Counted from the first letter of the stretch, positions 36,846 to 45,788 are shown. The stretch: DNA of 56,966 nt from Methylophaga lonarensis MPL (GCF_000349205.1 NZ_APHR01000001.1:1-56966), one strand, 5' to 3'. Notes: generated from the sequence alone by a model not told the origin. Numbers and translations: made by a program.

Positions 36846-38033
36846 ATGAGTGACATCTCAGAAACATCAACCCCTGCCAATACTCATGATGCCATGGGTT
36901 TTGACAAAACCTGTTTGCTGGGGTTGCCATTTGATTGCGTTTCTATGGCAGAGGCGATTGCTGCAATCGAACACGCCATCGATAGCCGAAGTCGTTGCTT
37001 CTTGTCCACGCCGAATCTCAATTTTGCGATGACAGCTCAAGCCGATCCATCATTTTACCAATCGGTGCTTGAGAGTGATTTGTCAGTTGCAGATGGAATG
37101 CCTTTGGTATGGACTAGTCGCTTGATGGGTGCCGGTGTTTCGGTGCGCGTGGCGGGCTCTGATCTGTTTGCAAGACTCACCGAAACGCCGAGAGCTAAAA
37201 AAATCAGGGTGTTTTTCTTTGGGGGTGCATCGGGCATTGCTGAAAAAGCGCATCATGCTCTAAACACGTATAGTCCAGGAGCCATGAGCTGTGGCTTTTA
37301 TGATCCTGGTTTCGTGGATCTTGATGCGATGAGTAAGCCTGAAGTGATTGCGCTTATCAATAAGGCCGAGCCAGACTTTATCGTCGTGGCGCTTGGGGCA
37401 AAAAAAGGTCAGGCCTGGATTATGCAAAACCGCGATAGTTTAAATGCGCCGGTGATAAGTCATCTGGGAGCTGTCATCAATTTTGTCGCCGGTGAAATCG
37501 AACGCGCGCCAACAGCATGGCAAAAATCGGGGCTAGAGTGGTTATGGCGGATTGTTCAAGAACCAGCATTATGGAAACGTTATGTTGGGGATGGCGCTAA
37601 AGCGGTCTGGATGCTTCTGAGTCGAATCTTGCCATTCTTGATATATCGCCAAATTTTCCGTTGGTCTGGAACAGCGAAAAAAGCCCTTAAGATTGAGTTG
37701 ACTGAGCACAATGACCGGCTAATTCTGTCGGGCGCTCTGGATAGCCAAGGTGTTGAATTGCTGGAGCGAGAATTGGCTAAGCACTTTGCTGAGCGAGAGC
37801 ATGTCACACTCACATTGGATCTAAAAGCCCTGCAGTATGCCGATCTTCGTGGACTTGCTTATCTCGTGTCGTTATCAGGTAGAGTCAAGCGTTCAGGATG
37901 TAGTGTTGCTTTGGTTAACACCTCTCTGCAACTAATGCGCCTAGCAAGATTGGCTGGTATTCCGGCCCATTTCAAGTTAACCTCGCGCAATACAGCTGAA
38001 CGCAACATACAAGGAGATAAAGTTGTTGACTAG
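36846..38033 (+). CDS. WecG/TagA/CpsF glycosyltransferase fused to a C-terminal STAS domain
   Basis: A 395-residue fusion. Residues 15-255 form a WecG/TagA-type glycosyltransferase (LGLPFDCVSMAEAIAAIE, FLSTPNLNFAMTA, SDLSVADGMPLVW, DFIVVALGAKKGQAW, HLGAVINFVAGEIERAP). Hydrophobic residues around 255-275 may touch the membrane. Residues 285-390 form a STAS domain with LILSGALDSQGVELLE, LTLDLKALQYADLRGLAYLV and SVALVNTSLQLMRLARLAGI. The position where anti-anti-sigma factors carry the phosphorylated Ser (DSSG) reads DLRG, so that switch is missing. The STAS part is probably a protein-binding or membrane-targeting module. The last bases overlap the start of the exosortase gene. Confidence 0.85.
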   Translation: MSDISETSTPANTHDAMGFDKTCLLGLPFDCVSMAEAIAAIEHAIDSRSRCFLSTPNLNFAMTAQADPSFYQSVLESDLSVADGMPLVWTSRLMGAGVSVRVAGSDLFARLTETPRAKKIRVFFFGGASGIAEKAHHALNTYSPGAMSCGFYDPGFVDLDAMSKPEVIALINKAEPDFIVVALGAKKGQAWIMQNRDSLNAPVISHLGAVINFVAGEIERAPTAWQKSGLEWLWRIVQEPALWKRYVGDGAKAVWMLLSRILPFLIYRQIFRWSGTAKKALKIELTEHNDRLILSGALDSQGVELLERELAKHFAEREHVTLTLDLKALQYADLRGLAYLVSLSGRVKRSGCSVALVNTSLQLMRLARLAGIPAHFKLTSRNTAERNIQGDKVVD

Positions 38034-39548
38034 CAGACACTTATGGGTGGCAGGGGGCATGGTTTTGCTTGCTGTCATTGCCTACTGGAACGGACTAGCC
38101 GAAGCCGTTCACCGCTGGGGCAACCAAGAAGAATATAGTCATGGCTATCTTATCCCTTGGTTACTGCCTACATTCTCTGGGAAAAACGCGATGTAATTAC
38201 CCGGGCGATGGGGCCACCAATGTGGTCGGGGTTGTTGCTGATACTGGCAGCTATTCTTATCTACATCGTTGGTGAAATCAGTGCCTTGTTTTTACTGATG
38301 CATTATTCGTTTGTGATGGTGCTAATCGGCATTTCTATGCTGGTCGTTGGTCAGGCGACACGTTATACACTGGCTCCAATCCTGCTCCTTCTGTTTGCCA
38401 TTCCACTGCCTTACGTTATCGAAGTCCAGCTAACAGCCGGGTTACAGTTATTTTCATCCTGGCTGGGCGTGCAGTTCATTCGTCTGTTTCAAATTCCGGT
38501 TTTTCTAGAAGGCAATATCATTGACTTGGGTATATACCAGCTGCAGGTGGTAGATGCATGTAGTGGACTGCGTTACTTGTTTCCACTGATGAGCCTTGGC
38601 TTTATTGCTGCGTATTTTTATCAGGCCGCTTTCTGGAAGCGGGCAGTTGTATTTTTGGCAACGATTCCCATTACCATTTTGATGAACAGTTTCCGTATCG
38701 GCATGATCGGTGTGCTGGTGGATAATTTTGGCATTTCGATGGCTGAGGGCTTCCTGCACGACTTTGAAGGCTGGATTATCTTCATGGCCTGTGCGGCCAT
38801 TCTGGCTTTGCTGATATGGGTCATGGAAAAAATAACCAATCCAAATGCCAGTCTGGCGAGTGTTTTTGGTGTCGTTGATGCCTCTAAATTGAACATAAAA
38901 CAATACCAGGGTGCCTATACATTCTCACTCAAACCAGCGCTGATAGCTTCTGTGGTGTTGCTGTTGGCATTGGGTCTGACGCGAGCGGTCGAGTCCAGAA
39001 CTGAGTTTGTGCCAGATTATCCCGCATTTGTGAATTTTCCAACCCAGTTGGGGGAATGGCGTGGACAGCATGAAAGTATGGAGCAGCGGGTCATTGATGC
39101 ACTTAAGCTGTCTGACTATGTCATGGCGAATTATGTAAGTGAAAACAATGAGATGGTGAACTTTTATGTGGCTTACTATGAGTCACAACGCAAAGGTGTC
39201 TCACCGCATTCACCACGAGTCTGTATCCCCGGTGGCGGTTGGGAAATATCCAGATTGCAACGTATCGAGGCACATGGGCAGCCTGCCAATCGTGTCATCA
39301 TTCAGCGGGGTGTCGAACAGCAGGTGGTTTATTACTGGTTTGCAGGACGAGGCCGAAATGTGGCCAATGAATACCTCAATAAATGGTATCTGTTCCGTGA
39401 TTCGATTTTTGAAAACCGTTCTGATGGTGCGCTGGTTCGTCTTGTTACCGGAGTAGGGCCGGGGGAGACTCTGGAAGATGCTGATGCACGAATACTGGAC
39501 TTTTTATCCAAGGTTCAACCGGAACTCGATAACTTTATAGTCAATTAG
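38023..39548 (+). CDS. Exosortase fused to EpsI domain (VPLPA-CTERM type candidate, XrtD-like), frameshifted in this sequence
   Basis: An inner-membrane transpeptidase-like protein that recognises PEP-CTERM-type tails. The start is TTG 38023 (or 38026) with AAGGAG at 38011-38016, overlapping the end of the WecG-STAS gene. The N-terminal helices (VAGGMVLLAVIAYW) and EEYSHGYLIP are in one frame; then one C is missing in the CCC at 38154-38156. Adding it gives HGYLIPLVTAYILWEKRD and a 508-residue protein. The catalytic Cys is in VVDACSGLRYLFPL (codon 38559-38561), Arg in MNSFRIGMIG and His in GFLHDFEGW. Residues from about 320 form an EpsI domain (PTQLGEWRGQ, YYESQRKGVSPHSPRVCIPGGGW). The VPLPA-CTERM protein at 7705 is the likely substrate. 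Confidence 0.87.
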
Positions 39549-39557
39549 GGATTAGAC

Positions 39558-41954
39558 ATGAACAAGTTCAAGAAAACAGTACTGGCGAGTGTGCTTGCGC
39601 TCGCTATGGTGGGATGTGGTTCGGCAGAAGATTCTGCTGCCAACTTTGTAGAGAGTGGTAATACTTTTCTTGAAGACGGTAATGTTGAACGCGCTCGTGT
39701 GCAGTACCGTAATGCCCTACAGATTGATCCAAGACTGGCCGAACCCTATTACCGACTCGCCCTGATTGATGAAAAATCGCAAAACTGGCGAGGCATGTAC
39801 GCTAACTTGAGCACCGCTGAAGCCCTGAATCCCGAATATACCGAAGTGCTGATCAAGTTAGGGCAAATGTACCTGTTGTCGAATGTATTCGATGAGGCGA
39901 TGAAGCGCGCAGAACAGGTGTTGGCACTAGAGCCTGACAATATTGAAGGACTTGCTCTGATGGCAACTATCTACATCAGACAAGAAAACTTTGGCTCTGC
40001 CTCGGTAGAACTTGATAAGGCCTTGGCGCTCGCTCCGGATGATCTCAATATTCGCATGTTGGAAGTGACGCTGCTTAACGAGCGAGGTGATCGGCAACGT
40101 GCAATGGAGGCAATGGAAAAGTTGATTGATCTGCATCCAGATGCTTCTCCTCTCTACCTGCAATACCTGACTATGCTGGAACAACGTCGCAGGTACGAAG
40201 ACATGAGCAAGGTTTACCAGAAGCTTGCAGAAATGTATCCAGAAGAGCGCTGGGTTGTTCAGTCGCATGCACAACTGCTGAATGGTGTTTTGCGACGACA
40301 TGATGACGCGATGCAGACATTGGCTGCATTTGTTGAACGTAACCCTGATGATGTTGAAGCAAAGCTGTTGCATGTTGGGCTTGCCAGAACTGTCAATTCT
40401 GCACAAGGCGTATCACTTCTGGACAGCTATATCGAGCAATATCCCAATAGTACAGAGCTTAGATTTGCCCGCGTGGAAGTGTTATTGGCTGACGGTAGAA
40501 CTGAAGAGGTGATTCAGGATCTGAACAGGCTAATCGAAACTGAGGGGCAGAGTGAATTGGCATCGATGGCACGAGTTTCTCTTGCTGGTATCCGGGCAAG
40601 AGCAGGGGATTTAGATGCTGCAAACCGCTTGGTGAATGAGGTGCTTGGCTACTCATCGGATGATGTACCTGCTTTGATTATGCGTGCTCGCTTGAGTATG
40701 CAGCAGCAAAGACTTGATGACGCCACCACCGACTTGCGACTGGCTATCCGCAATAATCCAGACTCTGATGAAGCGCTGGTGCTTTTGGCCCAGGCATATG
40801 CAATGAGCGGTTCGCAACAGCTTGCCGCAGATACATTCCGCCGTGCATTGACGGCGAACCCTCAAAATCAGGCTGCGGCACTTGCCGTTGCCGAAACACA
40901 TGTTAGAAACGGCGATATTGAGCGTGCCGAACAAGTTCTGACAACTGCTATGCTGGGCAGCACGGATGTCAATTCGCTGCTTCAGGCGCAATTGCAAGTT
41001 CGCCTGGCAGGTCAGAATTGGGAGGGTTCAAGAGAAATAATCGAGCGTCTTAGACAGACAGGAGAAGTCTTGCCAGCGGAGATGGCCTTATTATCGGGAC
41101 AGATGCATCTCGGCATGCAGAACTACACCTCTGCCATTGAAGAGTTTGAGCTTGCGCTGTCTCAAGAGCCGGGAATGATTTCCGCGCTTCAAGGATTAGT
41201 GAATGCACATCTTGCTTTGAATCAGCTTGATGAACTGTTGGCCTATATGAATAACCACCTTGAGAAAAACCCGGATCAAATTGGTGCTTATGGTGTGAAG
41301 GCTACTTTACTTCGAAATCAACAGGATCTCGAGGCTGCAAAAGCAACTGTTCAACAAGGACTCTCGATGCGAAGTGATTGGGTCCCCGGTTATAGCTTGT
41401 TAGCGTCACTGCACATTCAAGGCGGTGATCCAGAAATCGCAATTGATACCTACAAACGCGGTTTAGCTGAAGTACCTGAAGACAATATGCTGACAATGCA
41501 GCTAGCCTCAGCCTATTACACAGTCGGTAACTATGATGCTGCAAAAGCCGCCTATGAAGAAGTGTTGTCACGCAACCCTGATGTGGAGCCTGTGATTAAT
41601 AATCTGGCGGTTATGTTGTTGGATAACTATGGGACTGATGCGAATAAACGGCGAGCCCTGGAAATGGTTGAGCGTTTCCGCGACTCTGATCAGCCGTATT
41701 TTCTTGATACTTACGCATGGGCACAGATCAATGCTGGAAATTATCAGCTGGCATTTCCAGCGCTCAGTCGCGCGATTTCATTAGATAGCTCTGTGCCGGT
41801 ATTTCATTTCCACATGGCTGTCCTGCAACATCGCATGGAGGATAGCTCAAGAGCACAAGAAGCGCTTAATAGAGCCGAGCAGATGGCAAGAGAGGCCAAT
41901 GACCAGCGCTTGATGCAGAGAATCGATAAATTCAAGCAAGAGACCGGCATCTGA
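39558..41954 (+). CDS. prsT: Exosortase-system TPR-repeat lipoprotein (PrsT-type)
   Basis: A 798-residue lipoprotein: the signal peptide ends at AMVGCGSAED, with the lipidated Cys near residue 20. The rest is almost entirely tetratricopeptide repeats, about 18-20 of them, with the A-x-x-x-Y-x-x-A-L pattern (ARVQYRNALQIDPRLAEPYYRLA, AADTFRRALTANPQNQAA). It matches the PEP-CTERM system TPR protein group (TIGR02917), although many members are longer. It probably scaffolds secretion proteins in the periplasm. It starts 9 bases after the exosortase stop and is the last gene of the EPS cluster; a terminator follows. Confidence 0.88.
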   Translation: MNKFKKTVLASVLALAMVGCGSAEDSAANFVESGNTFLEDGNVERARVQYRNALQIDPRLAEPYYRLALIDEKSQNWRGMYANLSTAEALNPEYTEVLIKLGQMYLLSNVFDEAMKRAEQVLALEPDNIEGLALMATIYIRQENFGSASVELDKALALAPDDLNIRMLEVTLLNERGDRQRAMEAMEKLIDLHPDASPLYLQYLTMLEQRRRYEDMSKVYQKLAEMYPEERWVVQSHAQLLNGVLRRHDDAMQTLAAFVERNPDDVEAKLLHVGLARTVNSAQGVSLLDSYIEQYPNSTELRFARVEVLLADGRTEEVIQDLNRLIETEGQSELASMARVSLAGIRARAGDLDAANRLVNEVLGYSSDDVPALIMRARLSMQQQRLDDATTDLRLAIRNNPDSDEALVLLAQAYAMSGSQQLAADTFRRALTANPQNQAAALAVAETHVRNGDIERAEQVLTTAMLGSTDVNSLLQAQLQVRLAGQNWEGSREIIERLRQTGEVLPAEMALLSGQMHLGMQNYTSAIEEFELALSQEPGMISALQGLVNAHLALNQLDELLAYMNNHLEKNPDQIGAYGVKATLLRNQQDLEAAKATVQQGLSMRSDWVPGYSLLASLHIQGGDPEIAIDTYKRGLAEVPEDNMLTMQLASAYYTVGNYDAAKAAYEEVLSRNPDVEPVINNLAVMLLDNYGTDANKRRALEMVERFRDSDQPYFLDTYAWAQINAGNYQLAFPALSRAISLDSSVPVFHFHMAVLQHRMEDSSRAQEALNRAEQMAREANDQRLMQRIDKFKQETGI

Positions 41955-41974
41955 TTGTTAATCAGTTCCGCTAC

Positions 41975-42007
41975 AAAGCCTCGACAGCAATGTCGGGGCT
42001 TTTTTGT
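41975..42007 (+). terminator. Intrinsic terminator of the EPS operon
   Basis: AAGCCTCGACA, loop GCAA, TGTCGGGGCTTTTTTG: an 11-bp stem with one G-T pair and a T-run, 20 bases after the TPR gene. Confidence 0.92.
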
Positions 42008-42033
42008 TTGCAAAACAGAAATTTCAGCCACAA

Positions 42034-42057
42034 AAAAACGGGCAGAAGCCCGTTTTG
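42034..42057 (-). terminator. Terminator of the tRNA-Ser gene
   Basis: On the minus strand AAAACGGGC, loop TTCT, GCCCGTTTTTTT lies directly after the tRNA 3' end. The T-run is longer on that strand, so it terminates the tRNA transcript. Confidence 0.85.
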
Positions 42058-42064
42058 ATGTAAT

Positions 42065-42154
42065 TGGCGGAGGGTCAGGGATTTGAACCCTGGATGGTCG
42101 TTAAACCATGCCGGTTTTCAAGACCGGTGCATTCAACCGCTCTGCCAACCCTCC
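42065..42154 (-). tRNA. tRNA-Ser(TGA)
   Basis: Read on the minus strand: GGAGGGT acceptor strand, D-arm GGCAGAGCGGTTGAATGC in pieces, anticodon stem CCGGT/ACCGG around loop CTTGAAA (anticodon TGA). A long variable arm (CATGGTTTAACGACCAT) typical of serine tRNAs follows. Then come T-arm AGGGTTCAAATCCCT, the closing ACCCTCC, the discriminator G and an encoded CCA. Length 90 bases with CCA. It lies between the EPS cluster and the YccA-type gene, on the opposite strand to both. Confidence 0.96.
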
Positions 42155-42313
42155 AAGACGGCGTATGATACTGGGATTGCTCGCTACTGACAACCAACAA
42201 ATCGGAAAAAAACATAAAGGTTCGGTTTTGCTTGCCAAGCAGAACCAATAAGGTACGATGTTGTCTATTGCGCTGACGCAAGTTAATCATCAACACAAGA
42301 TGGAGAAGCACTG

Positions 42314-42985
42314 ATGAATTATGATGCTCAATCGACTGCAACTCGTTCGCAGCAGTCTGTCCTTCAAACCAATAAACTGTTGAGAAATACCTACAGTTTG
42401 CTGGCTATGACGCTGGTATTCAGCGGCTTTACTGCCGGTTTGTCGATGATGTTCAATCTGCCACATCCAGGTCTGCTGATTACCCTGGTGGGTTATTTCG
42501 GTCTGTTGTTTCTGACGGCCAAACTTCGTAACAGCGTATGGGGTCTGGCGTCTGTATTCGCACTGACCGGTTTTATGGGCTTGACCCTGGGGCCGATTGT
42601 CAATGCTTACCTTGGTATGCCAAATGGCTCTGAAATCGTCATGCAGGCGATGGTTGGCACTGGTGTGATCTTCTTTGCGCTGTCTGCTTATGCCATCAAG
42701 TCTGAAAAAGATTTCAGCTTTATGGGTAGCTTCCTGATGGTGGGTATTCTGGTCGCGTTTCTTGCGGGACTGTCTGCTTACTTCTTCAGCATGCCTGGCC
42801 TGGCACTGGCGGTTTCAGCGATGTTTGTTCTGCTGATGGCGGGGCTTATCCTTTACCAAACCAGTGAAATTATTCACGGTGGTGAGACCAACTACATCAT
42901 GGCCACTGTGACGCTGTATGTCAGCATCTACAATCTGTTCCTCAGCCTGATGCATCTGATCGGTGCTTTTTCAGGTAATGACTGA
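42314..42985 (+). CDS. Bax inhibitor-1/YccA family membrane protein
   Basis: A 223-residue inner-membrane protein with seven hydrophobic helices. The BI-1 family pattern is clear: LRNTYSLLAMTLVFSGFTAGL, the GFMGLTLGPIV motif, FFALSAYAIKSEKDFSFMG and the C-terminal TLYVSIYNLFLSLMHLIGAFSG with the conserved acidic end. E. coli YccA binds and modulates the FtsH protease; the same role is possible here. It is a single-gene unit, with ATGGAGAAG as ribosome site and a terminator at 43004-43033. Confidence 0.92.
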   Translation: MNYDAQSTATRSQQSVLQTNKLLRNTYSLLAMTLVFSGFTAGLSMMFNLPHPGLLITLVGYFGLLFLTAKLRNSVWGLASVFALTGFMGLTLGPIVNAYLGMPNGSEIVMQAMVGTGVIFFALSAYAIKSEKDFSFMGSFLMVGILVAFLAGLSAYFFSMPGLALAVSAMFVLLMAGLILYQTSEIIHGGETNYIMATVTLYVSIYNLFLSLMHLIGAFSGND

Positions 42986-43002
42986 CATTACAGCTAATGT
43001 TG

Positions 43003-43034
43003 TGAACAAGCCCCGTTTATCGGGGCTTGTTTGT
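43003..43034 (+). terminator. Intrinsic terminator after the YccA-type gene
   Basis: AACAAGCCCCG, loop TTTA, TCGGGGCTTGTTTG: an 11-bp stem followed by a short T-rich stretch. Confidence 0.9.
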
Positions 43035-43050
43035 ATATAGAGGTTGAAAA

Positions 43051-43266
43051 GTGAAAATTAATCTTGGTAAAAAAGATCGGCAAATACGCATTGTCCTCGG
43101 CAGCGTTATAATGATTGTTGCCATTGTCTACCAGAGCTGGTGGGCATTGCTGGGTTTTGCCTTGTTGTTAAATGGTTTGACTGGCCGCTGCGGTGGCTAT
43201 GCGCTGTTGGGTATTTCTACTGCTGAAAAATCATGCGACCTGCCAAAAAAGAATGACACAGTCTGA
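43051..43266 (+). CDS. DUF2892 small membrane protein
   Basis: A 71-residue protein with a GTG start at 43051. Pattern: KKDRQIRIVLGSVIM, two hydrophobic helices (about residues 14-28 and 32-50), a tight GLTGRCGGYALLGISTA segment with one Cys, and a lysine-rich tail. This is the DUF2892 (YgaP-membrane-like) family found alone or fused to rhodanese domains. No specific function is known. It lies 14 bases before moaA and is probably in the same transcript. Confidence 0.85.
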   Translation: MKINLGKKDRQIRIVLGSVIMIVAIVYQSWWALLGFALLLNGLTGRCGGYALLGISTAEKSCDLPKKNDTV

Positions 43267-43280
43267 CTCTTGGATACTCG

Positions 43281-44288
43281 ATGACTGACAAAAGCACCTC
43301 ACTGATAGACAAATTTGGCCGTAAGGTCAGTTACGTTCGCATGTCGATCACCGATCGTTGCGATTTTCGCTGTGTCTATTGCATGGATGAAGAGATGACA
43401 TTCATGCCACGTGAGCAACTGCTGACACTGGAAGAAATCGTCTTTCTGCTGCGTGCGTTTTGTGAGCTTGGCGTTGAAAAAATCCGTATCACCGGTGGTG
43501 AGCCACTGGTCAGGCGTAATGTGAACTGGCTTTTTGAGCAGCTGGGCGAGCTTAAACAGAACACTACGCTTAAAGAACTGAATCTCACTACCAACGGTTC
43601 TCAATTGCCCAAATACGCAAAGCAAATGTTTGATGCCGGTGTGGATCGCATCAATATTAGCCTTGACTCCCTGCAAGCAGATCGTTTTCATGAGCTGACC
43701 CGAACGGGCGAATTACAGAGTGTGCTGGATGGTATTGAGGCTGCCAAAGCTGCAGGCTTTAAACGCATCAAATTAAATGCGGTCATCATGAAAGGCCGCA
43801 ATGATGACGAAATCATCGATCTGGCTGAATTTGCGATTGCCAATGGACTGGATATTTCATACATAGAAGAAATGCCGCTCGGCCATGTTGCTCACGCCAG
43901 AAGCGAAAGTTTTTGCAGCAGTGATGAGGTTTTACAAGTTCTAAAAACGCGTTTTGACTTGCAATCCAGCATTGCCAACACCGGCGGTCCATCGCGTTAC
44001 TTCCAGGTAGCAGGCACTGAGCGCAGAATTGGTTTTATCTCTCCGCATAGTCATAACTTCTGTGACAGCTGTAACAGGGTGCGTGTTACCACTGAGGGCA
44101 GATTACTGTTATGTCTGGGGCAGGAACACTCAATGGATTTGCGTCACATCATTCGTGCGCACCCCGGAGACATTGAGCGACTTAAACAGGCCATCATTGC
44201 CTCTATGGATATCAAACCCAAGGGACATGATTTTGACATCAAGGCGCAGCCTGTCATTTTCAGACATATGAGTGTGACCGGTGGCTGA
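43281..44288 (+). CDS. moaA: GTP 3',8-cyclase (molybdenum cofactor biosynthesis)
   Basis: MoaA is a radical SAM enzyme that, before MoaC acts, converts GTP to 3',8-cyclo-GTP, the first step to molybdopterin. The N-terminal cluster motif is CDFRCVYC (residues about 28-35), with GGEPLVR following. The second [4Fe-4S] cluster uses CDSCNRVRV and the later Cys of LLLCLG. The protein ends in VTGG, and the conserved C-terminal GG is needed for activity. Length 335 residues is normal. The next gene, fdhD, starts inside its last codons; both serve molybdenum-containing formate dehydrogenase. Confidence 0.94.
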   Translation: MTDKSTSLIDKFGRKVSYVRMSITDRCDFRCVYCMDEEMTFMPREQLLTLEEIVFLLRAFCELGVEKIRITGGEPLVRRNVNWLFEQLGELKQNTTLKELNLTTNGSQLPKYAKQMFDAGVDRINISLDSLQADRFHELTRTGELQSVLDGIEAAKAAGFKRIKLNAVIMKGRNDDEIIDLAEFAIANGLDISYIEEMPLGHVAHARSESFCSSDEVLQVLKTRFDLQSSIANTGGPSRYFQVAGTERRIGFISPHSHNFCDSCNRVRVTTEGRLLLCLGQEHSMDLRHIIRAHPGDIERLKQAIIASMDIKPKGHDFDIKAQPVIFRHMSVTGG

Positions 44289-45087
44289 TCACAGTATCGT
44301 GTTGTCTGATGCCGGTATCCATCAACTGCATCAGACCACAGTGCTAGATGAAACAGGCCAACCGCGCGAAGTTTCATTGACCGGCGAGCGGCCACTGACC
44401 ATCTATCTGGACAAAAAAGAAATTGTCACGCTGATGACTCTGGGACAAGCCCCGGAAATGTTGGTGCTTGGCTATCTTCGCAATCAAGGACTGGTGGATA
44501 GCATCGACCATATCGCCTCGGTGCAGGTCGATTGGGATGTTGAAGCAGCTGTTGTGACTACATATCAATCTAAAGACAATCTCGACCAGTTGATGTCTCG
44601 CCGCACAGTCACCAGTGGCTGTGGCCAGGGCACCATGTTTGGCAATGTGATGACTTCGCTCGACAACCTCAAAATCGACTGTCGGCCATTCTCTGCTCAA
44701 GATATCTATGATGTTTTGTCCCGGTTATCTGAATACAACGAGATCTACAAACAAGCCGGTGCTGTGCATGGATGTGCTTTATGTTCGGTACAAAAAATCG
44801 AGATTTTTATTGAAGATGTCGGTCGCCATAACGCAGTGGATGCTATCTCTGGATGGATGTGGCTGAACAACGTTGCCGGTGACGATAAAGTCTTCTATAC
44901 CACGGGGCGTTTGACCTCTGAGATGGTCATCAAAGTTGCCCAAATGCAAGTGCCGCTGCTGTTGTCACGCTCCGGCGTTACCGAGATGGGCCTTGCCATC
45001 GCCAAACGACTTGGTATTGGCATGGTGGCTCGTGCTAAAGGTAAACACTTTCTGGTCTATAGCGGGCAGGATCGTTTTAACTACTAG
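44281..45087 (+). CDS. fdhD: Formate dehydrogenase accessory sulfurtransferase FdhD
   Basis: FdhD passes sulfur from a cysteine desulfurase to the molybdenum cofactor so that formate dehydrogenase is active. The 268-residue protein starts at GTG 44281 and overlaps moaA by 8 bases. It has TGERPLTIYLDKKEI, TSGCGQGTMF, VHGCALCSV with the CxxC pair, EDVGRHNAVDAI and TTGRLTSEMVIK, all family motifs. No formate dehydrogenase structural gene is in the window. Presence of FdhD agrees with a formate-oxidising lifestyle. Confidence 0.94.
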   Translation: MADHSIVLSDAGIHQLHQTTVLDETGQPREVSLTGERPLTIYLDKKEIVTLMTLGQAPEMLVLGYLRNQGLVDSIDHIASVQVDWDVEAAVVTTYQSKDNLDQLMSRRTVTSGCGQGTMFGNVMTSLDNLKIDCRPFSAQDIYDVLSRLSEYNEIYKQAGAVHGCALCSVQKIEIFIEDVGRHNAVDAISGWMWLNNVAGDDKVFYTTGRLTSEMVIKVAQMQVPLLLSRSGVTEMGLAIAKRLGIGMVARAKGKHFLVYSGQDRFNY

Positions 45088-45195
45088 TGTAATCTTGCGA
45101 TTCAGTCCTTTATGTCTGTCGTCATTCTGGTGCCCAATACCCGCCATTCTCGGCCCATTTCTCGTCATTACCGCGCTAAATTTCCATCATTATCC

Positions 45196-45274
45196 CGTCA
45201 TTCCCGCGCATGCGGGAATCTATTGAGGCCGTGCGGAGATTCCGGACAAATGCTGCGCATTTTCCGGAATGACG
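45196..45274 (+). repeat. 79-bp dispersed repeat, copy a
   Basis: CGTCATTCCCGCGCATGCGGG at one end, AGATTCCGGACAAATGCTGCG in the centre, TTTTCCGGAATGACG at the other; the two ends are mutually complementary over GTCATTCC. Confidence 0.92.
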
Positions 45275-45300
45275 GCACTTCGTTATTCCCACCCTAATCC

Positions 45301-45379
45301 CGTCATACCCGCGCATGCGGGAATCTATTGAGGCCGTGCGGAGATTCCGGACAAACGCTGAGCGTTTTCCGGAATGACG
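45301..45379 (+). repeat. 79-bp dispersed repeat, copy b
   Basis: Same structure as copy a, with CGTCATACCC at the start and ACGCTGAGCG in the centre. Confidence 0.92.
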
Positions 45380-45449
45380 GCTCTTCGTCTTACCCGCGCC
45401 GAATTACCATCATTCCCGTCCCAAGATCTCCTGATTCCCACCCTTGTCG

Positions 45450-45528
45450 CGTCATTCTCGCGCATGCGGGAATCTGTTGAGGCCGTGCAGAGATTCCGGA
45501 CAAATGCTGCGCATTTTCCGGAATGACG
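45450..45528 (+). repeat. 79-bp dispersed repeat, copy c
   Basis: Same structure, with CGTCATTCTCGCGCATGCGGG and ATCTGTTGAGG. It lies 254 bases after copy a. Confidence 0.92.
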
Positions 45529-45556
45529 GTTCTTCGTCTTCCCCGAGCCTAATTCC

Positions 45557-45635
45557 CGTCATTCTCGCGCATGCGGGAATCTATTGAGGCCGTGCAGAGA
45601 TTCCGGACAAACGCTGCGCGTTTTCCGGAATGACG
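45557..45635 (+). repeat. 79-bp dispersed repeat, copy d
   Basis: Same structure, 256 bases after copy b; the spacer after it closely matches the spacer after copy b. Confidence 0.92.
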
Positions 45636-45705
45636 GCACTTAGTTTTACCCGCGCCGAATTACCATCATTCCCGTCCCAAGAGTTCGTGATTCCCATACT
45701 TATCC

Positions 45706-45788
45706 CGTCATTCCCGCGCAGGCGGGAATCTATTGAGGCCGTGCAGAGATTCCAGACAAAAGCTGAGCTGCACGCTTTTGGAATCAGG
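45706..45788 (+). repeat. 79-bp dispersed repeat, copy e, degenerate end
   Basis: Starts CGTCATTCCCGCGCAGGCGGG but its right end is altered (CACGCTTTTGGAATCAGG). It ends just before the GIY-YIG coding region. Confidence 0.85.

Noticed and set aside
42065-42154. tRNA-Ser as attachment site of a genomic island holding the EPS cluster
   Set aside because: No integrase gene is in the window and no direct repeat of the tRNA 3' end was seen near the other end of the cluster.
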